Source of the DNA: Telopea speciosissima
Lineage: Eukaryota > Streptophyta > Magnoliopsida > Proteales > Proteaceae
Reading direction: 5' to 3'
Length of the DNA stretch: 64,000 nt
NCBI RefSeq assembly: GCF_018873765.1
Contig: NC_057925.1
Coordinates: 19,169,568 to 19,233,567, forward strand
The notes beneath the pieces were generated by a model. It had not been told where the DNA came from and ran no database searches. It saw only the letters and a list, made by a program, of their open reading frames with translations. A program made the position numbers and the translations under genes. Below, one piece after another: positions 11,505 to 21,910 of the stretch; position 1 is the first letter of the stretch, and the number at the start of each line of letters is the position of its first letter.

Positions 11505-12090
11505 ATGGTAAAACAAGATCCAATATGGGTTTTATCAAATGTCCAAAAATGGCTATGCGATCTCTCATCATCCCCCATCCCGGATGCTTTTGATGCCTCT
11601 ATTGAAAATATTCCTGATTTCCCGTTGGATTGCATTATCAATATGCCTATATATCATTATCCTATTCTCATGTGCGCAGGTTTTGCTAAATCCAATATAG
11701 ACAGTTCAGGATGGGTATTTTTCATTTTGCATCATGGTGATCTTAAATTAGTAGCTGCTGGTTTTTTGGGGACTAACAATATTTTGGAGACAACTTTTTG
11801 GATTGCTTCAGGGATTATGGCATATGCAAGATTTCATTATCAAGTTAGTTTGGCTATATTCAAAGTAGTTGGTTGATATGATCAAGGACCCTTTGGATGC
11901 GGTGTGTTCCCTGCCGTTGACTAAGATGCTTTTTGATGCCAACAAAGTTCTGGAGCATCTTACTATGCTTCCCACTATAGATGGACATGTTCAGGATTTG
12001 TTTTATTTTCTGTCTTGTTATGTATCTTCTAAGAGCACTCATATGAATATTAAAGACAATATTGTACAAACTCTTGTTTCTTTAGTTTAA
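11505..12090 (+). pseudogene. L1 LINE 3' fragment (RNase H domain)
   Basis: The translation of 11505-11876 has the layout of the RNase H domain that ends ORF2 of plant L1 elements: an SGWVFFILHHGDLKLVAAG strand block, then a TNNILE helix start carrying the second catalytic acid. The first catalytic Asp region is degraded (SNIDSSG). After a stop the frame continues at 11869-12090 with the V/I-D-x-x-K segment and a decayed C-terminus. An A run at about 12110-12119 marks the 3' end. It is truncated at the 5' side and cannot encode a transposition protein. Confidence 0.7.
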
Positions 12091-12250
12091 TACATTTTTT
12101 CTTTTCCCATAAAAAAAAATGATACCCCTATAGGGGTTTTTAGAACTTGATACCTTCATTTAATTGCTCCATCTGCCTTAATTGATGCATTAACTGACTT
12201 TCAACTTTTTAAAACCCTTTCCTATCCTTATATTAAATACTACATTAAAT

Positions 12251-12774
12251 CACAATTGGAAAACCAGGTTTTCTAACTCAACTCATCTTTTAGAAAACCA
12301 ATTGACTCGGCCTTGTCAAAACTGGTCAAGGCGAGTATTTTTTCTTTTTTTTGGTAATGCAATAAATATGTATAAATTTGTAAAATTAGAAAAATACAAA
12401 AAAAACATGGGAAACCCAGAAAAAAAAAAAAATCAAGGACTTACATATCAATGCATTTTTTATTTTATACCATTGAACAAGAGAACGGATTAAGGAGTTG
12501 AGGGTTTCTTATTATTTTCGAGTACGGATTTATAATTTTACTCAATTCAGTTGCTAAGTGAACTGACTTTATGGTTTTTTTTAAAACGACTAAACTCTTT
12601 GAGTTTGTCATGACTCAGGTAAAAATACCGAGTCTTATTTGACTCGAATGGTTTATGATCCAGTCTCATCATTTTTTACCCTAACCTAGTCTACTCAACT
12701 CTTGACCAGGATTTCTAAAATTTTGACTCGACTCAGGTGACTCACCCTTGTCAAAACCTAGTTTTTCAATTATG
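12251..12774. mobile_element. hAT-like MITE with 8-bp TSD
   Basis: The left end CACAATTGGAAAACCAGG and the inverse of the right end CATAATTGAAAAACTAGG pair over about 25 bp. A perfect CATTAAAT flanks both sides (12243-12250 and 12775-12782). It is 524 bp with no coding content. Confidence 0.75.
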
Positions 12775-12790
12775 CATTAAATAACTTTTG

Positions 12791-13536
12791 AGAATAAAAT
12801 AATGTGTAAAAAAAAATAAGGATACAAATATATTGACACCTACACCTTGGGGTGTCAATAATAAAATGAATAATTTAAACCCAGTTTTCTAGAATTGAAT
12901 AATTTCTTTATTGGATTAAAATGAAGTGACCACAAGACTAGAACTTGTAAATATTTAATATTTAGGAATGGTTATGAACTTTTGATTGGGCCGCTCTCTT
13001 GGCTGCATTTGGATGGACTTTGGAGAGAGGTCTTTTCTTTTCGTTTTTTACTTTTGTATATGCCTTTTGTATAAGACATTGAGATGAAATTTACGGACTC
13101 TTTATCATTATATATAATCAGGGAGTAGGGTCAAAATCAAGGCCAAAATCAAGGCCAAAATCAGGGTTAAGATCAGGGCCAAAGTTAGGGTTGGGCTTCT
13201 AACCCTCCCTCAGGGTCATAAATCTTAAGCCCAAACCCTGTTCGGGCTCAGGGCTGGTCCAGGGAAGGTTCGGGCCGATAGGACCAAACTTGCACCCCTA
13301 GTGTAACATTTGAGGGTTCTGTAACTTGCTTCAGAGAAATAGTGGAAACCAGTTCTATCGCCTACCATGGATGTAGCCCACCTTCTTGGGAGTGAACCAC
13401 GTAAAATTCCTGTGTTGTTTGTTTGTTATTCTCTTCTTATTCGTTTTGTTCTACAAATCCCACTTCAGGGCGTCGCTTTTCTAACACAAGTATGGCCCAA
13501 GGAGCCCAAGTCCAAGTCCGTTCCAAAAATTCAGTG

Positions 13537-13540
<4 letters not shown>
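12791..13540. other. AT-rich intergenic DNA
   Basis: No gene seen. Around 13131-13190 there are four or five degenerate copies of a GGYCAAAATCA unit. Confidence 0.5.
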
Positions 13541-13576
<36 letters not shown>

Positions 13577-13690
13577 TGCTAAAGGGCAGCAAAAGAATAT
13601 ATTAATAAAATATAAAGTGATGCCCAGGATGCCTGGATGGTACAATAGGTACAGAAACAGAAAAAACCATGATAGTCCACCTTCGGCATT
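13541..13690 (-). mobile_element. Probable L1 LINE 3' end on the minus strand
   Basis: A T run of about 35 bp (13541-13575) followed by CTAAAGGGCAGCAAAAG and TATTAATAAAATATAAAG reads on the minus strand as a short L1-like 3' untranslated region with a poly(A) tail. No coding remnant is left. Confidence 0.45.
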
Positions 13691-14399
13691 GCCATCAACA
13701 GAACACACGACTCAAATACTTTTAACTAAGGGTCTTTTTTATATCATCTTTCATTTTGTTTATGGCCTATTTTAAAAAAATCATTAATAAAAAGCTTTTT
13801 TATAAAATAAAAAATATGAAAACTTTTTGGTGACTATTAGACAAAATAGAGAATAGAATGAGAAATCGTTTGGAAAGACATTATGTGTAAATAATTTTTA
13901 ATGGTAGGTGAAGAAATTCCCCCATCACCCCATCTTCTTTTCCAAATCAACACAAAATCATAAGGTGAAGAAAGTCCCCCAAATCAACACAAAGCCGGTA
14001 GGTCAGATATCTTCTTTTTCTTCAAAATGCCCCAAATCATATATCGAACCCGCCGACTTTACCTGCTGGAGTAGCTTCACTGGCTTGTCGCCGGATGCCG
14101 CTTTCGTGTCTAACTTTGATCGGATAACCTAATGGTCGTGAATAGGCTCTTCAACCTGTGCCGGTTGCTCCATTGTCTGATAGGTCAATAATTCCGATGG
14201 CTGTAAGGAGGTAGTGATGGACGAAAATGGGTTCAACTCTTCCGATTTTTTTTTCCATTCCAATATCTGACGGTCCAAATTTTAGTGCTTCATCTAAGTA
14301 GCAGTAAAAAATAGCACAAGAGAAAATAAAAAGGATGTCTTAATTTGATTTTCTATCTCTGAAAGATGTCTTTGAAAATTGCTGAGGTAGCAGACACGA
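13691..14399. other. AT-rich intergenic DNA
   Basis: No gene or repeat that I can support. A short C-rich frame at 13908-14132 has no recognised domain. Confidence 0.4.
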
Positions 14400-14661
14400 A
14401 AGTATTTGGCCACAAGCAAAACCAAGATCCACGTTGTTTCCATTAAAGTGATGGACTCCAACTTTCAATGGAGGCCACCTCTTCGGATCTTTAGCGGTAG
14501 CGATTGAAGGATTTGAGTCATTCCAGAACAGAAGGGGCTCGGGTGAGGTGGGGTTGCTTTCCTTCTTTGGTTTGATTTCTTTGGGTACCCAACCCTGACA
14601 TGAGGGCGCCGATCTCAAGGTTCAATAGAACGAAAAGCACACTGAACCAGCTATACACCAT
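14400..14661 (-). pseudogene. DUF4408-type gene fragment
   Basis: Read on the minus strand from an ATG at 14661, the peptide has a hydrophobic segment ([20 protein letters not shown]) then GTQRN and, about 20 residues on, RAPSVLE, a stop, LKSFN. This order (membrane segment with W-F and L-F-V-L-L-N-L, polar linker, P-S-V-L-x-R-L-K-S) is that of plant DUF4408 proteins. Those are small proteins of unknown function with an N-terminal membrane segment. The stop replaces the Arg expected between SVLE and LKS, as CGA to TGA would do, and a second stop follows within ten codons. Later residues toward 14400 are uncertain. Called from memory of the family. Confidence 0.5.
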
Positions 14662-14719
14662 GGTCAAGATCGAAGAAAAAGAAGACAAAAGGTGTTTTTC
14701 TAAAATCAATTTCAAATGT

Positions 14720-15132
14720 TCATTTTACCCTCAATACCATAGTCTTATTAGCACATGCTCATTCATTAAACAGTGCAAAAATGAGGGAAAACGTTTTTGC
14801 CCATAATTCATTATAGACTCTTGAAACTATTATCATTTTGAGGGTGTTTTCATTTATTTTAAATAAAATATATTTCAAAAATGATACAAACGCATAAAAA
14901 AATTAAAAATAATACCAAATAGACCATAAATATCAACCTTCTGCATGGACATCAGCAAAATTCAGGGTGTGGGCCTAGCTTCTCAGACCGTGGGATGAGC
15001 CAAGGTTGGGAGTTTTAATTATTAAATTTATGGGAAAAGGATCCGCACATTGGGACCCTAGTCAAGTAAATGGGGACCCCACTCCCTCTCTCTCATAAAT
15101 CCCACCCCCTATTTGAAAATTCATAATGGGAC
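14720..15132. other. AT-rich intergenic DNA
   Basis: Nothing I can support as a gene or element. Confidence 0.4.
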
Positions 15133-15142
15133 CCTCCAATCA

Positions 15143-15268
15143 CGGACCTTTATCCGTTGCTGTACGCATCGTGCGGCACAGCGGCGGCTATGTCTGCACA
15201 ATGAACCTGCTGTGCACACATGGCCCCGCTGCTGCACCGCACGATGCGTACAGCAACAGATAAAAATT
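15143..15268. mobile_element. Foldback (hairpin) MITE, copy 1
   Basis: The arms GTTGCTGTACGCATCGTGCGG (15157-15177) and its exact inverse (15237-15257) form a near-perfect hairpin, extended by TTATC outside. CCTCCAATCA occurs at 15133-15142 and again at 15269-15278, a 9-10 bp target duplication of Mutator-type length. The element is 126 bp and GC-rich against an AT-rich background. Similar elements lie at 55820-55979 and 57894-58031. Confidence 0.8.
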
Positions 15269-15795
15269 CCTCCAATCAACAGAATTAGTACTTTAGCTTA
15301 AGAGGGCACTCAGAATTAGTTAAAGTTATTTTTCTTATAGTTGTGTTAAAAAACAACTTGAAAATGCCAAAAACAGAGACATGCCCAACCCATCCTGAGC
15401 CTCATACGATCGGGTCAAGGCTAAGATATCCCAGCCCGACATTGGATCAGGCAGGGCTGCTGAGACTAGGCTTTCTAAGGACTGGTCCAGTTGCACCCCT
15501 ATTAGCTTTCCTTCTTTGCATTCAAATATTCAACAACTCGTCTTCTCACTTTCTTTCATGTCTAGATTCCTCTTTAGAGATTTATTTGAGATGATACGAT
15601 TCAAACCATTCTTTCTCCACCCATGGACACGTAACATTCTAAATCTGATTATTAAATTTTACCATATTTTATTAGCAAGGATTTAAGGTAGTTTTTATGG
15701 TAAACAATAATTTAAATTGATTACAAAAGTTTTCATTTTTGTTTTTCCAATTGATTTTACTTCCTCTTACCTCCAAGTAAAGCATTCTTTCGCTC

Positions 15796-15969
15796 GAGTT
15801 CTAGAGTAAGCTATATTTATATCCTGGAGCTCTTCTTTAGGACTCATCCCTGCAGTCATTCAAATCCCTGGATCCCAAACATGAGTTCTAGAGTAAGCTA
15901 TATTTATATCTTGGAGCTCTTCTTTAGGACTCATCCCTGCAGTCATTCAAATCCCTGGATCCCAAACAT
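15796..15969. repeat. 87-bp tandem duplication
   Basis: Copies at 15796-15882 and 15883-15969 start GAGTTCTAGAGTAAGC and end CCCAAACAT. They differ by about one base (atcCtgg/atcTtgg). The second copy overlaps the 3' end of the exon-like sequence at 15947-16108. Confidence 0.92.
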
Positions 15970-16108
15970 GTCCTCCAATTTGAGTTTCATCCACGTTCGT
16001 CTTTGAACCCTCATCACCACTAGTTGCTTCCATATTCTGTGACTTTGAACCACCAACACTAACATTGCTTGGTACACTTCCATCAGCAGGAAGGCCTCCC
16101 TGCTGGTG
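15947..16108 (-). pseudogene. Isolated terminal-exon-like sequence, unidentified
   Basis: On the minus strand an acceptor-like TAACAG is followed by 53 sense codons and a stop. The peptide is rich in Gly, Ser and acidic residues (for example GGLPADGSVPSNVSVGGSKS) and ends HVWDPGI. The splice site and biased composition suggest a real last exon from some host gene. I do not recognise the protein and see no upstream exons. The 3' end lies in an 87-bp tandem duplication. Confidence 0.4.
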
Positions 16109-16110
16109 CT

Positions 16111-17639
16111 GTTATGGGAGTGTGAAAATGTAACAATAGGAAAATATGGGTGTTCTCTGTTAGAATAGGTATGTTGGCTCTTTATTATATGCAAATCTAT
16201 ATGATCAAGCCTAACCTGAGTTATTTTAGAGATTTGAGTGGTTCTTAACTTAGAACCAAACTAGGAAAAGGGTATGGCTCGAAAACCTGAGAGGGTGCAA
16301 TTAATATAAAGCCTTGTAAGTTCCAACTCTTTAAACTAAAAAACTTTTGGTGGAAATAAAGTAAACTTTGCTGTTGCAAGTCATTTTACATGGGAAGTTG
16401 ATGATTATTCCACAAGTGTTTTGAAGATTCAAGAGTGTTAAAACAAACACCAACAAACACAAACAGAAAACAAAAACAGAGAAAGACGACATAGAGATTT
16501 AACGTAATTCATAAATCAATATGAGGTGCTATGTCCACAGGCAAAGCTGAAGATGTTTCACTATGCAATGGAAGAAAGTTATAATGTGGAGATCTCTCAA
16601 GAACACCCAAAATGGAACTACAAGCTCTCACCCAGAAACCCTAAGTCGAAAAACCCCAAATCTCACACTCTTTACAACAAGACGGGCAATGCATATAAAT
16701 ACTCCTCCATCGGGTGGGGTCGAAGACAGATCTTAGAAACAAAAAATCCCATTCGGGTCGCCACCAAGATATGTCAGAGTGGGTCAATCATCGAAACGGG
16801 TACAAGAATTCGAGACACACATAGCAAAGAGTTCTAGCAACATCAGTATTCAGAATATATCTAGACCTCAATGTTGATGAATGACAGTAACTAGTATATT
16901 GTTTCTACGGATTTTCTTCTTAATTTTAATTTTCTACAAGTCTCATATTTTATTGTTGTTGTTCACTAATTTTCTACCAAAACCATATCTCAATTCTCAT
17001 TGTCTCCATTGTTTTGAAATCCCTAAATACTTAATTAGCAACTACCAATATAGGTCTAATACACCTCAACAAACAGAAATAAGCAACACATAGCTGACCA
17101 GAGTCCTGTTTAAGTTCCAAATTTTACAAGAAAAGGATTTGCTTTAATCCTTTCCTGCATCACTTTCTGCCCAAATTCATTCTAAAAATCTAATTTTACC
17201 TACTTCATACACTATTCTCAACCAGTTCAGTTCAAAACTTAAAACCCTTTCTTAAAACTATAAATATCTTAAGATATAATTCATACTCAGACACCGCTAA
17301 CAACTAAGACTTCAATCTTTGTCTGGAATCAACAAATTGTGATCTCCACAGGAAACCTTAGAATGTGTCTTCGCATATACAGAGTTAGTCATTCGACGAT
17401 GAAATTAAAGCCATAAAAATGTGTAAAAACCCTGTAATCAAAATCTCAACAAGAATTTCAACTACATATCGAAGAATACTCTGCAATTCACTGCTGGGTA
17501 ACTATTTAATCATCTGGTTCAATCATGTACATATTTCCAAGCAACTAACATCTAATCTAATCTTAATTCAAAAGTAAAACAGAGAGATCAAATGACAAAC
17601 CCTAATAAGGAAGTTGATTTGTCAGATATTCTTGCAGTT
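16111..17639. other. Intergenic DNA with a possible LTR remnant
   Basis: Around 16434-16860 the sequence (AGAGATTTAACGTAATTCA, then CTATGTCCACAGG) resembles decayed copia LTR leader sequence; this is weak. Open frames at 16526-16837 and 16881-17093 have no recognised domain. 17093-17580 probably holds the 3' flank of the SMAP1-like gene. Confidence 0.35.
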
Positions 17640-17828
17640 TCAGTAGATGTCAGAATCATCAAAATCGTCCTCGAAGGAATTGAAGAAATCAGAACCAGGG
17701 AGCTTGACGTCGAAATCGAAGAATCCCACACCGAACATCTCGAGCGGATCTATCTCGTCTACGTCCATCGCCAGCGTGGAACCGTCGTCTTCGACTCCCC
17801 CGTAATAATAGGTCGGCGACAGCTTCAT
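17640..17828 (-). CDS. SMAP1: SMALL ACIDIC PROTEIN 1-like (SMAP1)
   Basis: A 62-residue, single-exon, strongly acidic protein. Its middle reads AMDVDEIDPLEMFG and it ends in an F/D-rich tail, SDFFNSFEDDFDDSDIY. This tail (DFFNxFEDDFDD-D-I) is the hallmark I know from plant SMAP1/AAR1, a protein of about 62 residues reported to act in the response to the auxin analogue 2,4-D. An upstream in-frame extension to 17861 starts with GTG, so the ATG at 17826-17828 is the supported start and gives the family length. The reverse strand has an overlapping 116-codon frame that I judge a shadow. No introns seen. Confidence 0.8.
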   Translation of the reverse strand: MKLSPTYYYGGVEDDGSTLAMDVDEIDPLEMFGVGFFDFDVKLPGSDFFNSFEDDFDDSDIY

Positions 17829-17829
17829 C

Positions 17830-18113
17830 TCACTCTCGTCTCCTTTGGTCTCACTTCTCACGCAGTGTTCTGTTTGTCTTTTTTCCTTCCGAGCAAAACA
17901 GAGGAAGAGCCAGGAGGCACAAACGACCTAAATAGAAATTAGACTTATAAAATAAGAGAAATTCACAAATTTCTAAATTGGGTAAATTTTATCAAATTAG
18001 AGTAAAACTCTACCCAACAAAAATTAAGAGTAAAACTAGAAAGCCTAGATTTTTATCAAACTGTCAATCTGTGATCGATATCGGACCTACGTCCAAAATT
18101 GTGTGGCAAGTTG
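17830..18113. promoter_or_regulatory. Upstream region of the SMAP1-like gene
   Basis: This covers the probable 5' leader and proximal promoter, read on the minus strand. No clear TATA box is visible. It ends at the hAT-like MITE at 18122, about 290 bp upstream of the start codon. Confidence 0.3.
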
Positions 18114-18121
18114 GATTGGAC

Positions 18122-18892
18122 TAAGGGTGGTAATTGGTTCGGTTTCTTGGTTATTAGTCTGGTTTCTTAATGGTTTTGGTTTTTAGGGATCATGATTAGA
18201 ATCAGATTAATAAGTTAATTGGTTCTAAATTTAGGATCAGGATTCAAGACCATTAATTAATGGGTAAGCAGGTTCAGTTCCTATTCGGTTCCAAGTAGCC
18301 TAAAATTAAGGGAAAACCTAACACATGTTATATATATTCAATAATATTATAGTAAGACATTAATTTCAATCACATTAGATATGTAACCTTACCATCATTT
18401 TTTTTCTTAAATCACGGAACTAGTCCATAGTACTTCTTGTTTTATATTCAATTGTAAGTAGGAACATCAACAACCTCATAAATTAGGATTATTTTAAGGC
18501 ATGTTTATAAGTCAGAATTCTCAAATGGAACTCTAAATTAACACCCGAATCTTTGGTAAAATAGTGTATGAGACGAGGTACTAGTCAAATTTGAAAAAGT
18601 ATATAAAAAAATAAAGGGTTTGACCTTAGCTTTCATGACCTTAAGTCTTAAGAATTACATAATATATAGGGTATAGGATGTGGATTTGTTCTGATTCGAT
18701 CGGTTCCCAGTTGATCTATCAGTTCTGGAACTGTTGGGAGATTAATAACTTTAATTGGTAGATCCAAAATCGGAACAATAACTTATCAGTAGATCTAGAA
18801 TTGGCCCAATAAGTTATTGGGTGGATCGATTCTTATTTTTTTGAGTTGGTTTCGGTCCGATTTTTTGTTCTGGTGCCCAATTGACACCCTTA
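18122..18892. mobile_element. hAT-like MITE with perfect 8-bp TSD
   Basis: Ends TAAGGGTGGTAATTGG and, inverted, TAAGGGTGTCAATTGG form a 16-bp terminal inverted repeat with two mismatches. GATTGGAC flanks both sides (18114-18121 and 18893-18900). It is 771 bp and non-coding, with degenerate GGTTCGGTTTC-like filler. Confidence 0.88.
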
Positions 18893-18900
18893 GATTGGAC

Positions 18901-19488
18901 CATAGTTTCAAGGAATTGAAATCAGATCAATTGAGCAATTTGAATCGGACTTATGGGGTTTCTGATATTTCTACATGCTCTTTGTATTAAAGTTCCTTTG
19001 TTTTAGTTGAATTGGACAGTGTTTTGACAAACAATTTTGTGGAAGCTGAAGCTCGTGGGCTTCTTGAGGTATAAAAATTGTTGATAGTCTAGGTTTGACT
19101 AATATTCAAGTGTAGAATGTGTCTCAGGAACTAAAGGACACATTCAAGAAACCTTTCAAATAATTAAAGTTGTGGCACTCTATTTATATCTTCTATCAGT
19201 TGGATTTGAACTCTAAAACAATTACTTTTTGTGCTAATGGGGACTCTTGGGATTGTAACTTGTTTAATATGCTCGCCTAAAGTTCATGCAGGATCAAAAA
19301 GGGGCTTTTTTTCTTATGGTTCTATGAACAATATTATTTCTTTGCCAAGTTAATTTTATTTTCTTCTTGTTCATCAAAAAAACATTGATTAGTATCTTTC
19401 CACCATTTGGATCGCAGCCGAAGCTTGCAAGTCTACCTGCAACATGGTTTGGACTCTAGAATACACTTCTACTAAGTGATATTTAGGG
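18901..19488. mobile_element. Probable heavily decayed L1 3' fragment
   Basis: Around 19020-19385 the plus strand can be read, through several stops and frame changes, as the tail of an L1 RNase H domain (NNFVEAEARGLLE near 19032). An A-rich end lies near 19375-19384. Decay is heavy and the call is weak. No other gene seen. Confidence 0.35.
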
Positions 19489-19492
19489 TTTA

Positions 19493-19879
19493 ATGTTACG
19501 ATCTCATTTATCCCACATCGGTTGTATGGGAAACTTGATGTGGGTTGATAAGTTCTTGGGTTCTCTCACCTTATAAACCAGTTTTATGGGGTTGAGTTCT
19601 TCCAAGCTCGTATCAGTGGTATTAAAGCTAGCACCACATCTCTCAAGTGCAATCGTGCTGCTCGGGTGGTGACATCGGTATGGCAGTGTTCAATCGAAAC
19701 TAGTAACTAGTGCAAAGCTAACCCACATGGGAGCCGAGCCTACGGAGCGTGGTAGAATGTAACGATCTCATTTATCCCACATCGATGGTATGAGAAATTT
19801 GATGTGGGTTGATAAGTTCTTGGGTTCCCTCACCTTATAAGCCGGTTTTATGGGGTTGAGTTCTTCCAAACTCGTATTA
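19493..19879 (+). mobile_element. TRIM (terminal-repeat retrotransposon in miniature)
   Basis: Two 123-bp direct repeats (19493-19615 and 19757-19879), both starting ATG(T)AACGATCTC-like, enclose 141 bp. Directly after the first repeat TGGTATTAAAGC (19617-19628) matches the initiator-Met tRNA primer site TGGTATCAGAGC with two changes. GTTTA flanks both ends (19488-19492 and 19880-19884). There is no coding capacity. Size, paired LTRs, primer site and 5-bp TSD define a TRIM. Confidence 0.85.
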
Positions 19880-19906
19880 GTTTATTTCTTTGTTTGTTTT
19901 TATCTA

Positions 19907-20035
19907 GGCTACATTTGGTGTGTGTTCTTTGAATACATTAGTCTAGGTCGATAATGCATTCTAAGATGATAGAAAAATGATGAAAATTATCACCTCTGAA
20001 TGCATTATCGACTAGCATGCATACCAAACACAGCC
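19907..20035. mobile_element. Short MITE
   Basis: The left GGCTACATTTGGTGTG and right end CATACCAAACACAGCC are imperfect inverted repeats. A second inner pair CGATAATGCATTC / GAATGCATTATCG lies within. CTA flanks both sides (19904-19906, 20036-20038), which suggests a 3-bp duplication. Superfamily uncertain (PIF/Harbinger or hAT). Confidence 0.55.
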
Positions 20036-20039
20036 CTAG

Positions 20040-21190
20040 TTTGTCACTTCCCCCACTCATTCTTTCATTCACGATTTCTCTTCGCTGCATTGGTAGAGTT
20101 CAAAGACAAACCCCACTCGCCGATTGAGGATTTTCAACTGAATTTAGCAGAGGTTCTTGGAGGAACCATGCAATCGCTTTTGATTAGATTATTTTGTGAC
20201 AATTAGTGCTCCTACTTACCCTTGTATCTCCCCCCCCCCCCCCCCCCACACATCAAGGCCACTGTCTTCATGACCCGTGGTTATGGCTTCGACATTGAAT
20301 GTCTCTTCTTGAAGACCTGTATCAACTATTCAACTTGGGACTGTCATCTTCACCACTGATCTCTGCCCATGGCTGCTCTGAGGACCTCTACCGTAGCAAC
20401 ATGGAGAAGATCAATGCCACCTCCCTCTACTGCTTCCTCTCTGTCCACTGCAGCGACAACTACCTCTAAGGGAAGGGAGTAATATTGAGAGAGGAGAGAA
20501 AACATGCTAGAGGGCATACATCAGGTGTCGTGTATACATCATTTTCCGTGATTGCTTCTCACATCTAGGTCGAGCATAGTTAGTAAGTTTGAGAATAGTA
20601 ATAAAATGGGTACGGATATGTACGAAAATAATACTCTTCAAAAAATCCAGCATAATAAAATACGCATGGCAATGATACGATACATGTTTAATATGGCTGT
20701 TCTGCAAGCAAAAATACAAGTCTATGGATTATACTATGATTTTATCAAAAGTAAGTCTCACAACTAAAATAAACACAATATAATATCCCCTCTTACATCT
20801 CATAGGATTATCATTGAACACACTTTTCCTTCCTTATACTAACATGTAGTGAGTTTTCATATACTATACAATATAAGATAAAAATGTAGAAGGTTTCTGG
20901 TTTCAAATGGCATCTTGAAAATTAAATATTATTTCTGCCTTTTGTTTATAAGTACATGACGAGAATTACTGGCAAATCTAGTTTTTAAGATGGTATCCAG
21001 AAATTTTTTTTTTTTTTTTTTAAATATGGTAAGTCTCAAAATTAGTGGCAAATCTGTTCAGATTAGTATTAGAAATCATCTCAATTATTTTTAGAATTAT
21101 ATGATTTAAAACATGGAATTTGAGTCCGATGAATCTTCATATAAGTGAAGTGAGAGGGCCCATTCACTTACACCCTTTAGACCAACACGT
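20040..21190. other. Intergenic DNA
   Basis: No gene supported. A C run lies at about 20230-20248, and a run of T at about 21005-21020. Confidence 0.4.
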
Positions 21191-21194
21191 GGAT

Positions 21195-21910
21195 TCCACT
21201 CATTCTCTCTCCAATCGCGTTAACCGAGTACCTTTAGATGAGCATCTAAAACCTTTGGAATCCAATGTTCTCAGTGAAATCAACTTCTTCTTAATGTCTG
21301 GCATATGCCTCATCCCAGTCAAAATTCACACAATCCCATCAAACATGCGAATCCATACAGACCCAATCCCGACAATTTTGCTTTCCACATTATTTGTCAT
21401 TTTGACAGTACCATTACCATATGTCTGATATGTAGTAAACTGATCCCTGACTGAACACATATGAACTGAACAATTAGAATCTAAAATCCAATTTGAAATA
21501 TTCTTACTTAATGAAGTATTGAAATAAGCATCTCCATCATCATACAAAAACCCTTCCACGATGCCAGCAGTGGATGATTTACCTTCCTTCTCATCTTTCT
21601 CTTTTCTATCTTCTTTACGCCTTGCATCGGGGGATTAGTCGAATTCTCTGATCCACAACCAACTTATTGAGCAGAGCAGTAATACCTTCCATCGCTAAGA
21701 TAAAAAGATACGGAGACATTGGATCCCCTTGTCTGACGCCCTTTCCACCAGCAAAGCAACAATAACCTCTTCAAGTTTGAGAGTATCTTTACCAAACAGT
21801 AGTGTAGTCACAATGTAATCAATTGAATTAGGTAGTGACGCCAACAGGAGAAATATCTTGTGTGAGGACAATGACATGGCAGGGGATCGCCACATGCTAT
21901 CCACCTCAAC
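21195..21910 (-). pseudogene. copia gag/protease remnant interrupted by LINE sequence
   Basis: On the minus strand, 21904-21755 translates to a copia Gag helix (LLASLPNSIDYIVTTLL, then GKDTLKLEEV). From about 21605 to 21200 it gives the copia protease region (NWILDSNCSVHMC, where families have DSGCS/H) followed by VESKIVGIGS and KKLISLRTLDSKGF. Between them lies an L1 RT piece. The protease Gly is replaced by Asn in DSN. Only this gag-to-protease part of the element remains. Confidence 0.8.
21612..21755 (-). pseudogene. L1 LINE RT fragment within the copia remnant
   Basis: The minus strand reads GKGVRQGDPMSPYLFILAME, the G-x-R-Q-G-D-P-x-S-P-x-L-F block that precedes the catalytic YADD in non-LTR reverse transcriptases, then GITALLNKL. 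It is about 140 bp and sits exactly between copia gag and copia protease sequence. Confidence 0.75.

Noticed and set aside
13131..13200. Minisatellite of GGYCAAAATCA
   Set aside because: Only four or five degenerate units; noted in the intergenic entry but too weak for a separate claim.
13742..14920. TIR pair around the DUF4408-like fragment
   Set aside because: TTTATGGCCTATTTT and its loose inverse near 14930 are AT-rich and no TSD was found.
17592..17942. Plus-strand 116-codon frame
   Set aside because: It is antisense to the SMAP1-like gene and lacks any known similarity.
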